Of a stretch of 64,000 nt of DNA, positions 36,311 through 47,700 are shown one piece after another. Both the position numbers and the translations under genes were made by a program. The first letter of the stretch is position 1, and every line of letters starts with the position of its first letter. The stretch is from Ochotona curzoniae. Its lineage: Eukaryota > Chordata > Mammalia > Lagomorpha > Ochotonidae. The stretch covers positions 9,106,001 to 9,170,000 of the forward strand of contig NW_024466218.1 of assembly GCF_017591425.1 (NCBI RefSeq), in the 5' to 3' direction. The notes under the pieces are model-generated. The model was not told where the DNA came from and did no database searches. It saw nothing but the letters and a program-made list of their open reading frames with translations.

Positions 36311-37225
36311 AGTTATGGGCTAAGTATTCTTCTTGTGTGGGTGAATGTTAGTGCCACCAAGGCACAGGGGGTCTCTGAATGTGGAACTGCCCACTGAGAC
36401 AGAGGTAGAGTTAGAGACTCTGGCCTCCAATTCTCTCGCTTCCTCAATCATTTCCATTTATAAAACCAGGCAGACAGTTCCTTAAATTTACCTCTATCAG
36501 AATAAATCATCACATGGAAGTCATTTACTTCTCCAGATACTTCTTGACATTTTCAAAAATAACCTTTAAAAAATAACCTTGTAATATTTTAATTGAACAA
36601 TATTCTTCGAATTTCTAACATTGATATGAATTTTATATAACTGTTTACACTAACATGTGTTAAAATGCCTAATTACCACTGCAATCACAGCCTGCCTCAA
36701 TAGTCTTGCCAGCTCTTAAATATATAGTTGTGTCTTAATCAGACACAAACATCAGTAAGCATCCTAAACTCTGCAATGTGTAAACTGGATTAAAGGCAAT
36801 AAATGTGACCCTTCAAACAAGAACACAGAATTTTTTCCATATTTCATGGTCATCTGCTCATCTGCTCATTTAGTTGTTTCCTAGATTTTCAAAATGCCTG
36901 CTGATCAAATGAAGTCAAACCGTGAGAGGCAGTGCCTGTTCATCAGGAGTTTTGAGAAGGCATGAAAAAAGGTAGTCCTGTAACAACACTATTAGATATG
37001 TGATTTTGTGTCTGTAGATAGTAGTTGAGCATGCAGTTTTTAACCTGTTTAATGAAGTCATCACTAATTTTTAATAAGCATTTGGATACCTGTATTATAG
37101 TAAGAACCAGCACTTGCATCATGTCATCAGGGTCAAACCTGTGTGTAGGTCACCTTCGGGACACAGAAAGGAGGAGTAATTGGGTACCACTGAGGGCTTG
37201 GGGAAGACTTCATTAAGAGATGTGT
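36311..37225. other. Unique sequence, no gene recognised
   Basis: No gene or repeat recognised. Confidence 0.4.
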
Positions 37226-37229
37226 GTTT

Positions 37230-37543
37230 AGGCCAGCTATTTGGCATAGTGTTTAAGATGTCAGGATGTCTGTAACTCACACAGCATTGCTCACTTACAC
37301 TTCTAATGTTACCTTCTTGCCGATGCATATCCTAGAAGACATCTGTGATTGATTGAAGTAGGCAGGATCCTGCCATCCAGGTGGGAGGCCCCGATTAAGT
37401 TTTGTCTGGGCTTCCTGGTCCTGGCCTGGTTTGTAGAAGACATCTGGAAAGTAAACAAGCCACTGGCAGACCTGTTTCTGTGTGTCTCTTTGTCTCACCA
37501 CCTTTAAAATAAGCTGAGTGAACAAATAAACAAACAAATAAAT
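37230..37543 (+). mobile_element. Old CSINE-related SINE
   Basis: Sense copy of an old branch: ggccagctatttggcatagtg head, ccaggtgggaggccccgattaag, gcttcctggtcctggcctgg, ctgtgtgtctctttgtctcac and an aaataaacaaacaaataaat tail. The first 100 bp are strongly diverged. Confidence 0.7.
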
Positions 37544-37989
37544 AGGGGCATATTTGCATTGGAGAAATGGACTGTTTTTCAGGACTGACAGGGAAAATAG
37601 AGACAGGAACTAAAATAAGAGCAATCAACATCACCAGCAAAATAGAAGAGAGCAGTTTTGGATACTACACTAATTCTGTATGGGCTGAAGGGGTGAGGAA
37701 GTGGGGAGCTTCAGACACCTTGGAAACACTATGTTACAGACATCCTTGTAAGGCTGTTGGCAAGAACTGTGTGTCTCCATGATAGCAAGAGAGTATGTCA
37801 GCTATACAATACCAGGAGGAGGGAGTTCACTGGAAAGCTGCCATTTGAACCCTGGGAAACTTGTCGGTGGTTTCCTAAGCCATCACTGAGGACAAGTGTG
37901 CATCAACATGCAACCAACTTGTTCTGCAGAAGCATACAATGGTGTATGGGAGTAGCAAGGTGCCATTAGGTTTATTCCTCTGTTCATTG

Positions 37990-38110
37990 TTTGATTTATT
38001 GATTGAGTCATGTATTCATTCTTGCATTCATTCAATAAATGTCTATCTAGCCCCAACAATATTTCAGTATTTGTTCTCGTCACTGAGGGAATGACAGTGA
38101 TAATCTATTC
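37990..38110 (-). mobile_element. LINE-2 3' end (antisense)
   Basis: cttgcattcattcaataaatgtctatctagcc then gtcactgagggaatgacagtg matches the reverse complement of the L2 terminus (attcattcaacaaatatttattgag .. cactggggat). Confidence 0.6.
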
Positions 38111-38114
38111 TTTC

Positions 38115-39070
38115 TGAAAATAGGAGATTATGGGATAAAAGCATTAGGCGATGTGGCAAAAAGTGAGAATGATTCTGTCACGCTCATTTGTCTCATTGGT
38201 AGAAATGCGCCACTCCCCTGACTGTAGGTTCTCTAATTCCACCTTCTATTTACAATGTTTAAGAGAATGTTTAATTTTCCCCCAATGAACTAGCATTTAT
38301 CTGGAGTTAAAAAATACTTTAAAATATTTTTGGGATTTTAGAAAGGACTTCTTCAGCATATGGGGAAAGTGGTGAGGAATTGAGAGTGTTGTCAGCACTG
38401 TGACTTCAAAATTATATCCGTAAGTATTAACTGTTAGATTTAATTCTTATATCTTCATCATGTCAATACTTCACACTGAGATCATCATTAAATTGAGTAA
38501 GATGCCTAAGTGTGCTTCAAACCAACGAAATTGAATTCTGACTATTTTAACTTTTGAACACGCACCCTCACAGTATACAGGCATGCAGTGTCCGCAAGGG
38601 CATGCCTACATGGTGTCAGGCATGTTGCATGCTCATGATAGACCAGATTGTGTTTCCTAATTATCTTCTTTCTTTAGCTACAACCTTTGCTGTATGTTTT
38701 TATAGTCCATTCACTGCAGGGATGTTCGCCTTGGCCATGAGATTTGCTTCTGCCCATGAGAGTGCTGAGTCTTTCTTAGGAAACATTACTGCTGCCTGAC
38801 TTCCACACCTCAGCTATATAAAGAATGAGCCACTTCCTGTAAGCTGTTAGTTCAGGAAGAGCGAGAGATGAGCAGAGCAGAGCAACTGAGCTGATCCGCA
38901 GTTAGGAACATAACAATCCATTCTAACTGCTGGAGAGAATTGAGATTGGGGTGGGGGATGGAGGTTCTCACCCATCTATGTTGTGTCAAGAGTTTGGCAA
39001 AATATGCAACCACATAGAAATATTCCAAGTTCCTTCCCTTTCTTTGCTTTTTCTGATTCCTAATTCATCA
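38115..39070. other. No gene recognised; possible very old repeat at 38570-38960
   Basis: The segment 38680-38960 has the feel of an old LTR-type repeat (ttcgccttggccatgagatt, then gccacttcctg, then gagctgatccgcag), but I cannot assign a family. The open frame at 38554-38799 has no recognised homology. Confidence 0.3.
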
Positions 39071-39079
39071 TTTAAAACT

Positions 39080-39389
39080 GGGTTTTATTTGTTTCTTGAA
39101 AAGCAGAGCTACAGAGAGAAGGAGAGAAAAATCTTTCGTTTGCTGATTCAGTCCCCAAATCGGTACAACACCTAGAGCTAGGACAGTGTGAAGCCAGGAG
39201 CGTGTAGTTTCTTCTGGGTCTCTTACTTAGGTGTAGGGGCCCATGGACTTGGACCATCCTTTGCAGTTTTCCTGGGAAGGAGCAGGGAGATGGATTGGAA
39301 GTGGAGTAGCTAGGACTTGAACTGGCATCCACGTGGTATGCCAGTGCCATACACAGAAGCTTGCCCTATACACCACTGTGCTGGTCTCC
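39080..39389 (-). mobile_element. Old CSINE
   Basis: Antisense copy: ttttatttgtttcttgaaaagcagag, gctgattcagtccccaaat, gtgaagccaggagcg, gaactggcatccacgtgg and a head remnant ccactgtgctggtc. Confidence 0.8.
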
Positions 39390-39730
39390 CTGATGCGTCT
39401 TAATAAGGTGGTCTGCTTAGTCAAAGCAGTAACAGAATGGTCACTTTTCCCCCCAGCTCTGGATGTTTAGATATAATGTTTTGTGGTGCCAACTAGTCAT
39501 AAGGGAATGCTGAACTGGGGATCCCCTTTTGGTTCACACATTTTTGATGTCATGAAAGGCACATGGGTTGTCTGAACCTCAGTTTTATTATGCGTTACAC
39601 ATGCTTATTCTGTTACACTGAGCTACTGTGCACATAAAAATTAAATAATGTATGGAAAAGTGTTTTCAAGTGTTTCATAATTTACTTATTCAGTAGGTTG
39701 TTGAACTATTGAACTAGGTTGCTTGATATT

Positions 39731-40034
39731 GTTGGGGTAGCTGCAGCCTAGGGGTTAGAATCCCAGTAAGATATCAGCATCCTGTATTGTGGTACTTGGG
39801 TTCAAGTACTAACCCTGCTCCCAAAGACATCTCTCAACTGATGTGTACTCTGGGAGATATGAGGAGATGGCACAAGAGTTTGCTTTCCTGCCTCCTATAG
39901 TCAAGTCCTGGACTGTTTTTCCACCTCCCAGCTTTGTCCTGAGATAGCCCGGGACATTACAAGAATTTGGGGAGAGCTCTCTTTGTCAGTCTCTCAAGTA
40001 AGTCAAGAAATAAAATATGAAAAATAAAATAAAG
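39731..40034 (+). mobile_element. Old CSINE-related SINE
   Basis: Sense copy with gttggggtagctgcagcctag head, catcctgtattgtgg, gttcaagtactaaccctgct, a diverged middle and a tail with aataaaatatgaaaaataaaataaag. Belongs to an older branch than the young copies. Confidence 0.7.
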
Positions 40035-40230
40035 CTATGCTGCCAATTTTATACTAATAACTTGTTACCCATGTGAGGATAAACAGAATATCTAATTTCT
40101 GAAAACTGTTCATAAAAAGGATCATGTTTTGTTGTTTCAACTTTGATTTTTTTCTTTTGGTCATTATCAGCAAGTCATAAGAATTGATCATGTTAAGTAA
40201 CATTCTACATTCTTTAAAAACATTTATTTT

Positions 40231-40576
40231 GGGCCCAGCATGGTGGCGCAAGTGGTTAAGGTCCTCGCCTTGAACATCCGGGATCCCATATGAGCGCCGG
40301 TTCTATCCCTGCAGCCCCGCTTCCCTTCCAGCTCCCTGCCTGTGGCCCAGGAGAGCAGTCGAGGACGGCCCAAAGCTCTGGGACCCTGCACCCGCGTGGG
40401 AGACCCGGAAGAGGCTCCTGGCTTCGGATTGGCATAGCATCGGCCCGTTGCGCTCACTTGGGGAGTGAATCATCGGACGGAGGATCTTCCTCTCTGTCTC
40501 TCCTCTCTGTATATCTGCCTTTCCAATTAAAAAAATAATGAAAATAATATAATAATAATAATAATAATAATAAATC
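40231..40576 (+). mobile_element. Young-subfamily CSINE with 17-bp target-site duplication
   Basis: Head gggcccagcatggtggcgc, A-box-like tggcgcaagtgg at 40244-40255, B-box region ggttctatccc at 40299-40309 (one base shorter than ggttctaatccc), body with ggattggcatagcatcgg, and a tail expanded into (AAT)n. A 17-bp duplication ttaaaaacatttatttt flanks it at 40214-40230 and 40577-40593. The target was the reversed A-rich tail of the adjacent older SINE. Confidence 0.95.
40546..40574. repeat. (AAT)n microsatellite in SINE tail
   Basis: About nine aat units just before the final aaatctt of the SINE tail. Confidence 0.85.
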
Positions 40577-40583
40577 TTAAAAA

Positions 40584-40881
40584 CATTTATTTTACTTGAA
40601 AAGTAGAGTTAGAGACATATGGAAAGAGAGAGAGAGCACTCTTTCTTCTGTTGGTTCACTCCTCAAATAGCCACAACAGCCAGAGCTGGACCAATCAGAA
40701 GCCAGGAAACAGGAACTTTTTCTGCAAATACGTGCAGGGTTCTAAGCACTTGGGCCATTCTCCACTGCTCTTCCAGGCACATTAATAGGTAGCTGGGTCA
40801 GAACTGAAGTACCCAAGGCATGAACTGGTGTCCATATAGGATGCCAATGCTGCAGGTGGAGGAAGCACAGTGCCAGCCCAG
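40584..40881 (-). mobile_element. Old CSINE, split at its tail by the neighbouring young copy
   Basis: Antisense older copy: ttttacttgaaaagtagagttag, ttctgttggttcactcctc, gaagccaggaaacaggaac, gaactggtgtccatatagg and a head remnant gcacagtgccagccc. Its tail supplied the insertion site of the sense SINE upstream, giving a near head-to-tail inverted pair. Confidence 0.85.
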
Positions 40882-40919
40882 ATTTTTTTAAGCAATGAAG
40901 ATGATATGCAATATAACAG

Positions 40920-41110
40920 AATTATGGATTTTGGCACTGGAAAACTTGGATATGAACTCAGGGTCTGCAACTAAACAGCTGTGTTGCCTCAAAAATGAAA
41001 TATTTCTGAATCTCAAACTTCTCATTTCTAAAATCAAGATAATGGCAAATGTTTTACAATGTTGCTGTGAGGATTGGAGATGAGCTCGGACCCTTGCAAG
41101 GTGGTCAGAA
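40920..41110 (+). repeat. MIR
   Basis: Good order of sense landmarks: ggcactggaaaacttggatatgaactcagg, aacagctgtgttgcctc, cttctcatttctaaaatcaagataatgg, then gttgctgtgaggattggagatgag. This is the clearest MIR in the window. Confidence 0.75.
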
Positions 41111-41909
41111 ATGATCGGCTCTCCTTACAGATGATACGATGGAAATGTTTCCAGTCTGCCTTTTGCACTACTTTGGCTCCTGAAACAGAGCACAGGTGAT
41201 TTTGTACCATGATTTATCACTGGTTTTTTTAAGTTGTAATAACATTTTGAAACTTAGATTATTCAGATGAGTGTGGAATGAAGTTTGATCTTTGAGTTTC
41301 TCTCCTCCTGATTAATATTCTGTTCTCTTGTGGTCGTGTTATCTATTGTTTCTTTCTGGTTGTCCATTTTCTTGTATTACATTTAGCTGTTTTCTATTCA
41401 GCTCAGGGCAAAACTCTTTAAAAATGGACCGATTTGCACTGCATGGAATGGTTGGCTCAGGCCCAGATTATAGAAACTTTACTCTGTGGATTTTGTGACT
41501 CAGAGTTTGACTGCTGAGATGGCTTTACAATTCTTCTTGGTTCTTTGCTTTGTTTCAGGAAGGTAAATCTGTTGGATTACATATTTAGAAAACTTGGGCT
41601 TTAAAATAATAGAAAAGTTGCTGGGTAACAATGATGATCGGGAAGACTCATCCTAGGGTCTACCCCCTATGAGAAAGAACATTTTGTGCCCCAGGGGTAA
41701 CTTTTGGCTTCAGTCTGGGCCCCTCAGCTCCCCAGGCTCAGGGTAAATATCTTGAGCAGAATCTGAAGGTGAGGGCCAATGCAAGCTGGAACACAGCTGT
41801 GACTTGTAGAGCACCAGGGGACATGCCCAGCTGTGGTGACTATAGGCGAATTATGCTTATTTGCTCGCATACTATTTAACACGCTGCGTTTGCTTGCTGG
41901 CCGGTGCAG
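41111..41909. other. Unique sequence, no gene recognised
   Basis: No repeat recognised. The part after 41640 is less AT-rich and leads into the exon-like signal at 41910. Confidence 0.4.
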
Positions 41910-41943
41910 ATTACTGACCAGCCCTCCATGATCAGCTGCTCCG
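41910..41943 (+). other. Candidate exon or first-exon end (unproven)
   Basis: cgtttgcttgctggccggtgcag precedes position 41910 as a moderate splice acceptor, and a strong donor g|gtaagttt follows 41943. The 34 nt between are open only in one frame (ITDQPSMISCS then a split codon). An ATG at 41930 could alternatively start a short first coding exon (MISCS then a split codon). No homology is recognised. Confidence 0.25.
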
Positions 41944-44170
41944 GTAAGTTTCTCCTGGCTTTATTTCTTGCTTTTTTTTGGAAGAAGTAATGGGCACAGT
42001 GCGTAAGCCTCTTTTGAGTCTAGGTTCCCGGTAGTGCAGGAACGAAGTCACAACCAGTCGTTTCTGTTGAGAGTTTGAATCTGTGGCGGTGAAGCTGTGT
42101 GATAGTTTGGTTCGGTTTTTTTGTTTTGTTACTTCGGATCTCTTGAGAAGAAGAGTGGTACACATCTTGTAGTTCAGCAACAATGTTGGCTTTTGAATGG
42201 CTGTATGGCTAGGTTTTGACACCCAGCTCTGCAATTGGAAGCTTCTAGACCTTTAGTCAGTGCAGCATAGGCTGTCCCAGCTCACCTGGTACCTCTTCCT
42301 TTTAAGCTGGAGATGTTAAGAAGGTTTTTGTGGTGATGTACGTGCACTTTAGTCTACCGGTGAATATAAATGAGGAACCTTAAGCAGGTTATCCTAAAGC
42401 AGAATCTTACATAATAACATTTATACAGTTACTTTTATTTTTATTTATTTTTGGAGAGGGGTTGTTTCCCAGAAACAATGTTGTTAGAGTAGGAAAGAGG
42501 AGACAGGGAGGTAGGGAAGGCTGTGGGTAGTTAATACTGTTGATTGGCTTCTGCTGTGAGCAACCAGGGCTTAAACCTACTAAGGACTCTGAGAAATTGT
42601 GCAGAGAATGTCTCAAAACTGTCTAAGTGCTAAGACGTTTATCTACTAATGCGTGTCACATTAGCTGAAGGTTCTCCCCGACCCCTCAGTTGATCTGAAC
42701 ACAGAAGTGGGACAAATGAATGGAACGCAGGGCAGAGAAAAGTCTGGTTTAAGATAAGGTTTATGCAAAGTGCTACGTGAACCATCAAGTCCTCACACAT
42801 GTTATTAACAGTGAACAATTCAAAGACTGTTGTTTCTGGTATAGTGAGAGTTATTCAAATCGCAGGGCTCATTCTAGTAATCTGTCATTTTATCTACAGA
42901 GCTGTGCCAGTGGTCGGCTTGTGAAAGGCTGAAGATAAGGTGGATTATTTATATCTAATTACTTTTTTCAGTCCTACTTTTACCTCTCCTGAAAATATTA
43001 TTTGGCAGCTCAAATACACACACTTATACAGGTACACACAAGCAGATGTACTGTATATATGTATATCATTGATCTATTCTTCTGCTATTATTCCCAGATT
43101 TTCTCATTTCAATGAGAGTGGGAAACCCAGATGAAGGCAGAGAAAGAAGAAAACTACTCAATATTTCCTTCCACGCTACCCATAGAGAGGCAGGAAATTA
43201 TGGTTGAGTGGTTGACCTAGAACACTCTACAGAACTGAAGAGTATGGTCAGAATCTGACTCTTAAGACTCTGTGTGTAACTCGAACTTTTCCTGGATAGG
43301 ATTTAACTGTATTTCCGTAGCTGATGGTCTAGGACCATCAAACTTGTATGATTGTATCCTTATCAAGGAATATCCAGTACGTACTCATATAGTTCCACAA
43401 CAGCTCTCATTCTAAAGAAAATTATAAGAGGACAAGATTGGGCTAGGGCAATAAAAGAGCGAATCTAGGTGTACATCCACCTCTTTGGAGAAAGATCGCA
43501 CTTACATATGAGGTCTGACTGCAGCCACGCAGCTTGCTTACTCCTTGGACTTGCGTGGACACTGGTTTAGAGCCGCTGATAAGCGTGAAATGCTTGACTA
43601 CAATGGCAAAAAACAGATTCTGTGTTTGTAATTTATATTGGAGATGTTAAAGTTTGTGTACTATTCCAATATACTCACAATATAAATGGCTTACTATACT
43701 ATGCTTCTAAATCCATGTGATGAAATATGTGAGATCTACTCATTCTATATAAATAAATGAAAAGGGAATGGCTTGATGGAACGGAAGATTTTTTTTTTCC
43801 ATATCAATCTACTGCATCTGGGAGGTTGGTTGGTTTCTCTTCTATGCAGATATCCAAAAGACCTGGGCCTTTTTCATGAGATTCACCTGCTGTATTTAGC
43901 GCCACGACCTGCTCTCACTTCAGTGAATGCAGGAAAAGGAGTCTGGTGGACATAGAAATATCTCCTGTCACTTTTCATATGGCTTCGGAGAGAATGTGAG
44001 CATGTGGTCACACCAACTGGGAGCTAGGCAGGGAACTGTAGCCTAGTTAAACACTTATAAAGCAGAAAATGAAGATATGAGTGAAGTCCTGGCACTGTTT
44101 GCCAACAAAACACAAATGTAAGGCCAGTGGAACCAAGTGAAGGTTCATTTTGTCTGTGAATCAGTCTAGA
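41944..44170. other. Unique sequence, no gene recognised
   Basis: No recognised gene or repeat. A CpG-retaining stretch lies at about 43440-43600. The open frame at 41932-42234 (100 codons, minus) has no motif. Confidence 0.35.
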
Positions 44171-44173
44171 ATG

Positions 44174-44210
44174 AATATATATATGAATATATATATATAT
44201 ATATATATGT
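44174..44210. repeat. (TA)n microsatellite
   Basis: Interrupted tata repeat with a pure (AT)n core of about ten units. Confidence 0.9.
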
Positions 44211-44370
44211 AATTTTAATGAGAGACAGTTTGGTTTTGGTAATGTGGATGTGAAGATAACTTTTTTTTTTTTTTTGGTCTGGTTGGTTTTTGTTTTGTTT
44301 GCAAAATCTTGTTGGTTTTTGAGAATTTGATAGCTGCGATGATCACTGAGGAGGCTTACATTTTCTTTTT

Positions 44371-44695
44371 TAAAGATTTATTTTTATTATTTTCTCATTG
44401 GAAAGGCGGATATACAGAGAGGAGAGACAGAGAGGAAGATCTTCCGTCCGATGATTCACTCCCCAAGTGAGCGCAACGGGCCGATACTATGCCGATCCGA
44501 AGCCAGGAGCCTCTTCTGGGTCTCCCACACGGGTGCAGGTTCCCAAAGCTTTGGGCTGTCCTCGACTGCTTTCCCGGGCCACAGGCAGGGAGCTGGAAGG
44601 GAAGCGGGGCTGCAGGGACTAGAACCGGCGCCCATATGGGATCCTGGGCGTGCAAGGCGAGGACCTTTAACCACTTGCGCCACCGCACTGGGCCC
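44371..44695 (-). mobile_element. Young-subfamily CSINE with 16-bp target-site duplication
   Basis: Antisense full-length copy sharing with two other copies the block gagcgcaacgggccgatac and the short form agccaggagcctcttc. The duplication gaggcttacattttct is perfect at 44351-44366 and 44696-44711. B box ggttctagtcc and A box tggcgcaagtgg are readable on the minus strand. Confidence 0.97.
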
Positions 44696-45024
44696 GAGGC
44701 TTACATTTTCTAAGAAGCATCCAGCAATGTTATGATGGCTACCTGAGCCAGAGGATAGAGGGAGGGAGAGAGGGAGGAGCTTCTGTATTTGAATAGTCTA
44801 AGACCTTTGTCAGTTGTTCCTGCTGGCCCTAGTGTGAATGAGTGATGGGTTTAAGCTTCAGAAAGGAAAATGAAATGGATTTCACAGAAATTATGCTGTC
44901 CCTGTCTTGTCACTACACTGAAATCCCTGCAGTGTCTCCTCCATGCTGTCTTCAGGGTGTTGGCATTTCCTGTCACTTCCCCTTACAAGCATGTTTTCTG
45001 CGCGGTACTCGGTGAAGTTTGGTG

Positions 45025-45305
45025 TATTAGTTGCCAGGGCTGCCCTGACAACCGAATGTGTGACTTAGACAATAGGTGCTTATTGCTCAGCTTCTGGAGG
45101 TGGACAGTTCATGATCAAGGTTTTGGCAGGATTGGATTCTGGTGCAGATCCCTCCTGTCTCGTAGACGGCTTTCTTCTTCTGTCCTTATTTGGCTTTTCT
45201 CCACATGCGTGTGCCTACATTCCCGAACTGTCCTATAAGGATGGTCATATGGATGCAATTTCCCTGCTCCCGGAGCACTTTATTTACTATTTCCAAATGC
45301 TATCA
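45025..45305 (-). mobile_element. Ancient LTR (MaLR/ERVL-like), first half
   Basis: Plus-strand text follows a well-known mammalian LTR in reverse: tattagttgccagggctgcc, taggtgcttattgctcagcttctggagg, tcatgatcaaggttttggcagg, gtagacggctttcttcttc, cctataaggatggtcatatgg, ctatttccaaatgctatcacattgggg. The remainder continues after the SINE insertion at 45636. No internal viral genes. Confidence 0.7.
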
Positions 45306-45326
45306 CATTGGGGATGAAATTTTTTA

Positions 45327-45635
45327 AGGATTTATTTTTAATGCAAAGTCAGATATACAGAGGAGGAGAGACAAAGATCTTCCGTCCAATGATTCACTCC
45401 CCAAGTAACCACAATGGCCAGTGCTGTCCCAATATGAAACCAGGAGCCAGGAACTTCCTCCAGGTCTTCCAGGCAGGTGCAAGGTCCCAAACCTTTGGAC
45501 TGTCCTCGACTTTCCCAGGCCACAAGCAGGGAGCTGGATGGAAAGTGGAGCCGTCAGGATTAGAACTGGTGCCTATATGGGATCCTGGCACATTCAAAGC
45601 AAGGCCGTTAGCTGCTAGGCCACCACACCAGGCCC
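45327..45635 (-). mobile_element. CSINE inserted in an LTR
   Basis: Antisense full-length copy from aaggatttatttttaatgcaaag to caccaggccc. Target-site duplication ggggatgaaattttt (45310-45324) versus ggggatgaaaatttt (45636-45650), one mismatch. The SINE cuts the LTR, so it is younger than the LTR. Confidence 0.95.
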
Positions 45636-45690
45636 GGGGATGAAAATTTTGATATACAAATTTAGAGGCAGGCATAATTCAATCGATAAC
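45636..45690 (-). mobile_element. Ancient LTR, second half
   Basis: ggggatgaaaattttgatatac .. ggcataattcaatcgataac continues the LTR text (ggggttaggg .. catatgaattt .. ggacacaattcagtccataac) directly from the point where the first half stops. Confidence 0.65.
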
Positions 45691-45749
45691 CATGAGTTGT
45701 GAATGGGTCTCATAACGATACCATTTGGCTTCTTTGGTATCTGCCATTA

Positions 45750-46030
45750 GGGCCAATGGTTAAGACCCCTTTTAAGATGCCCACAACCTGTACATCTCAT
45801 AAAGGAGTGGTTGTTTTCCAGTACTGGATCCACTCTTGATTATAGCTTCCTGCTAATGTGTCTCACGGGATGTAACAATGACAGGTTAAGTGATATCATT
45901 CATGTTTGAGAGCTTGACTGAAAACTCAGAGCTTTGGCCTGGCCCAGCCCTGGGTACTTTGGACATTTGAGGAATGAACATGTAGATGTGGGATTTGTCA
46001 GCCTTTTTCTGCTTTTCCAATGCAATTAAA
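45750..46030 (+). mobile_element. Old, degraded CSINE
   Basis: Sense remnant with gccaatggttaagaccccttttaagatgcccacaacc, a middle lacking clear blocks, then gcctggcccagccctgg, gacatttgaggaatgaac and cttttccaatgcaattaaac. Recognised mainly by the 3' half. Confidence 0.55.
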
Positions 46031-46041
46031 CTTTTAACTTT

Positions 46042-47700
46042 TAAAAATTTATTTATTTTATTCCATGTTTCAGTTCCATAGACGCTGGGATTTCCTGTTG
46101 CCCCTCCCTAAACCCCTGCTACCCGACTAACTTTCCCCATGTCATTACAATATCCTAGTCCTTCACAATCAGTTGTAAGTCCATCATTCTGTAATTTAAG
46201 TGTATCCTGGTATTGTAGGCATGGACAATGGCAGAGAGTCCAGCATGCTGTTGTCAAAATATATTAAATGGTTTTCTGGGAGTCCATCTTTGATTGGGAA
46301 GTACAGATGCACACTGCATTGAAGCTTCACATTTGTGATAGTCTCTCCTACAGTTACTGTACACCCTCTTAAATGAAAAACCATAAACAAAATCAACAAC
46401 AGAAATAGAAAACTTACAACATGAAGTTAAATAACATGCTACCTAATGACCGACATGTTGCTGACTAAATGCAAAAGAAAACCAAAGACCTTCCTGAAGC
46501 GAGCAATGTCATTGTGTACGCTGAGTGTGAGGAAATTGATTCATTAAAAAGGTTTTTGTTTTTTCTTTAAAAATAAACGTCAACCCCCCTGAGATGTAGA
46601 CAAACAGTATTGAAAGGGCTATTGATCCTATATTTTGCATGAAGGTTGCATTATGTCAAAGGATGTATGATATTTGTACTTTTTGGATTGAGTTGTTTCA
46701 CTGAGCATTATGATGTCTAATTGGGACCATTTGGTTACAAACTGTAGGATTTCAGGTTTTTTTTTTTTTTTTGATGGCTAAGTAGTATTAAATGGAGTAG
46801 ACGTACCAGAGTTTATTTATCCACTCCTCTTTTGGTGAGCATCTGGGTTTTTTCCATGTCTTTGCTAGTGTAGATTGTGCTGCTGTAAATATAGGATTAC
46901 AAATCTCTTTCTTGTATGCAGATTTCATTTCCTTTGGCTCTATTGTCAGGTGGGACACCTGGGTCATATGGCAGGCTTGTTTGCAGTTCTCTTGGCGCTC
47001 TCCATACTGACTTCAATAGTGGTTGTATGAACCTACACTCCCACCAACAGTGAAGGAGGGTGCATTTCTCCCCACATCCACACCAGCAGGTATATTTATT
47101 GGAGTTTTGAATGTAGACCAATCTCACTGGAGTTAGGTGGGACCTCAATGTGGATTTCAGTTTTTATTTTCCTGATGGCTAGGGAGCCTGTGCATTTTTT
47201 CATATGTCTATTGGCCATTCAGATTTATTCTTTTGAAAAATGTGTTCTTTCATTTCTTTAGAGTTGTTTGTTTTGCTGTCACTGAGTTTCTGCAATTCTT
47301 TGTAAATCCTGATATTAGTCCTCTGTCTAGTGTGCCAAGGTTTTCTCCCATTCTGTTGGTTGCTTCTTTCCTTTATTGATAATATCATTGTACAGAAGCT
47401 CCTTGGTTTAATGTCCAATTGTTTACTTTGTCTTTGAGTGCCTGTAACTTAGTGGTTTTTAAAAGAATTCTTAGTTTTTAAATCTCGAAGCGTATTTTCC
47501 ATGTGTTCCTCTAATAGTTTGGTTTCTGGCTGCAGATTTAGGTCCTTAATCCATTTAGAGCTGATTTTTGTTGAAGATGACAGGTAGGAGTCTTGCTTGC
47601 TTTTGCAGGCTGCTATCAAATAGTTCCAACAGTGTTAGTTTAAGAGACCAGAAATTTTCTCTGTGTTAGTTCTCTTGTTGTAGATTGACTTCTAAGTTTT
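46042..47700 (-). mobile_element. 5'-truncated L1 (LINE-1): ORF2 C-terminus and 3' UTR, broken
   Basis: Read on the minus strand, about 47700 to 46620 encodes the C-terminal end of L1 ORF2. A readable piece at 46897-47148 contains YTCWCGCGEKCTLLHCWWEC and FIQPLLKSVWR, the cysteine-rich zinc-knuckle region conserved in mammalian L1 ORF2, followed by LPYDPGVPP. Further along, IMLSETTQSKKYK-type text precedes the stop. The 3' UTR runs from about 46620 to a short AATAAATAAATTTTT end at 46042. Several stops and frameshifts, and a 16-base homopolymer at 46757-46772, break the frame. Endonuclease and reverse-transcriptase catalytic regions are absent, so the copy is dead. Confidence 0.93.

Noticed and set aside
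38570..38960. Possible LTR or other ancient repeat
   Set aside because: The feel is repeat-like but I could not match consecutive landmarks to any family, so no feature was called.
44870..45238. 122-codon open frame rich in Cys and Leu
   Set aside because: Its second half is an antisense ancient LTR; the first half has no motif.
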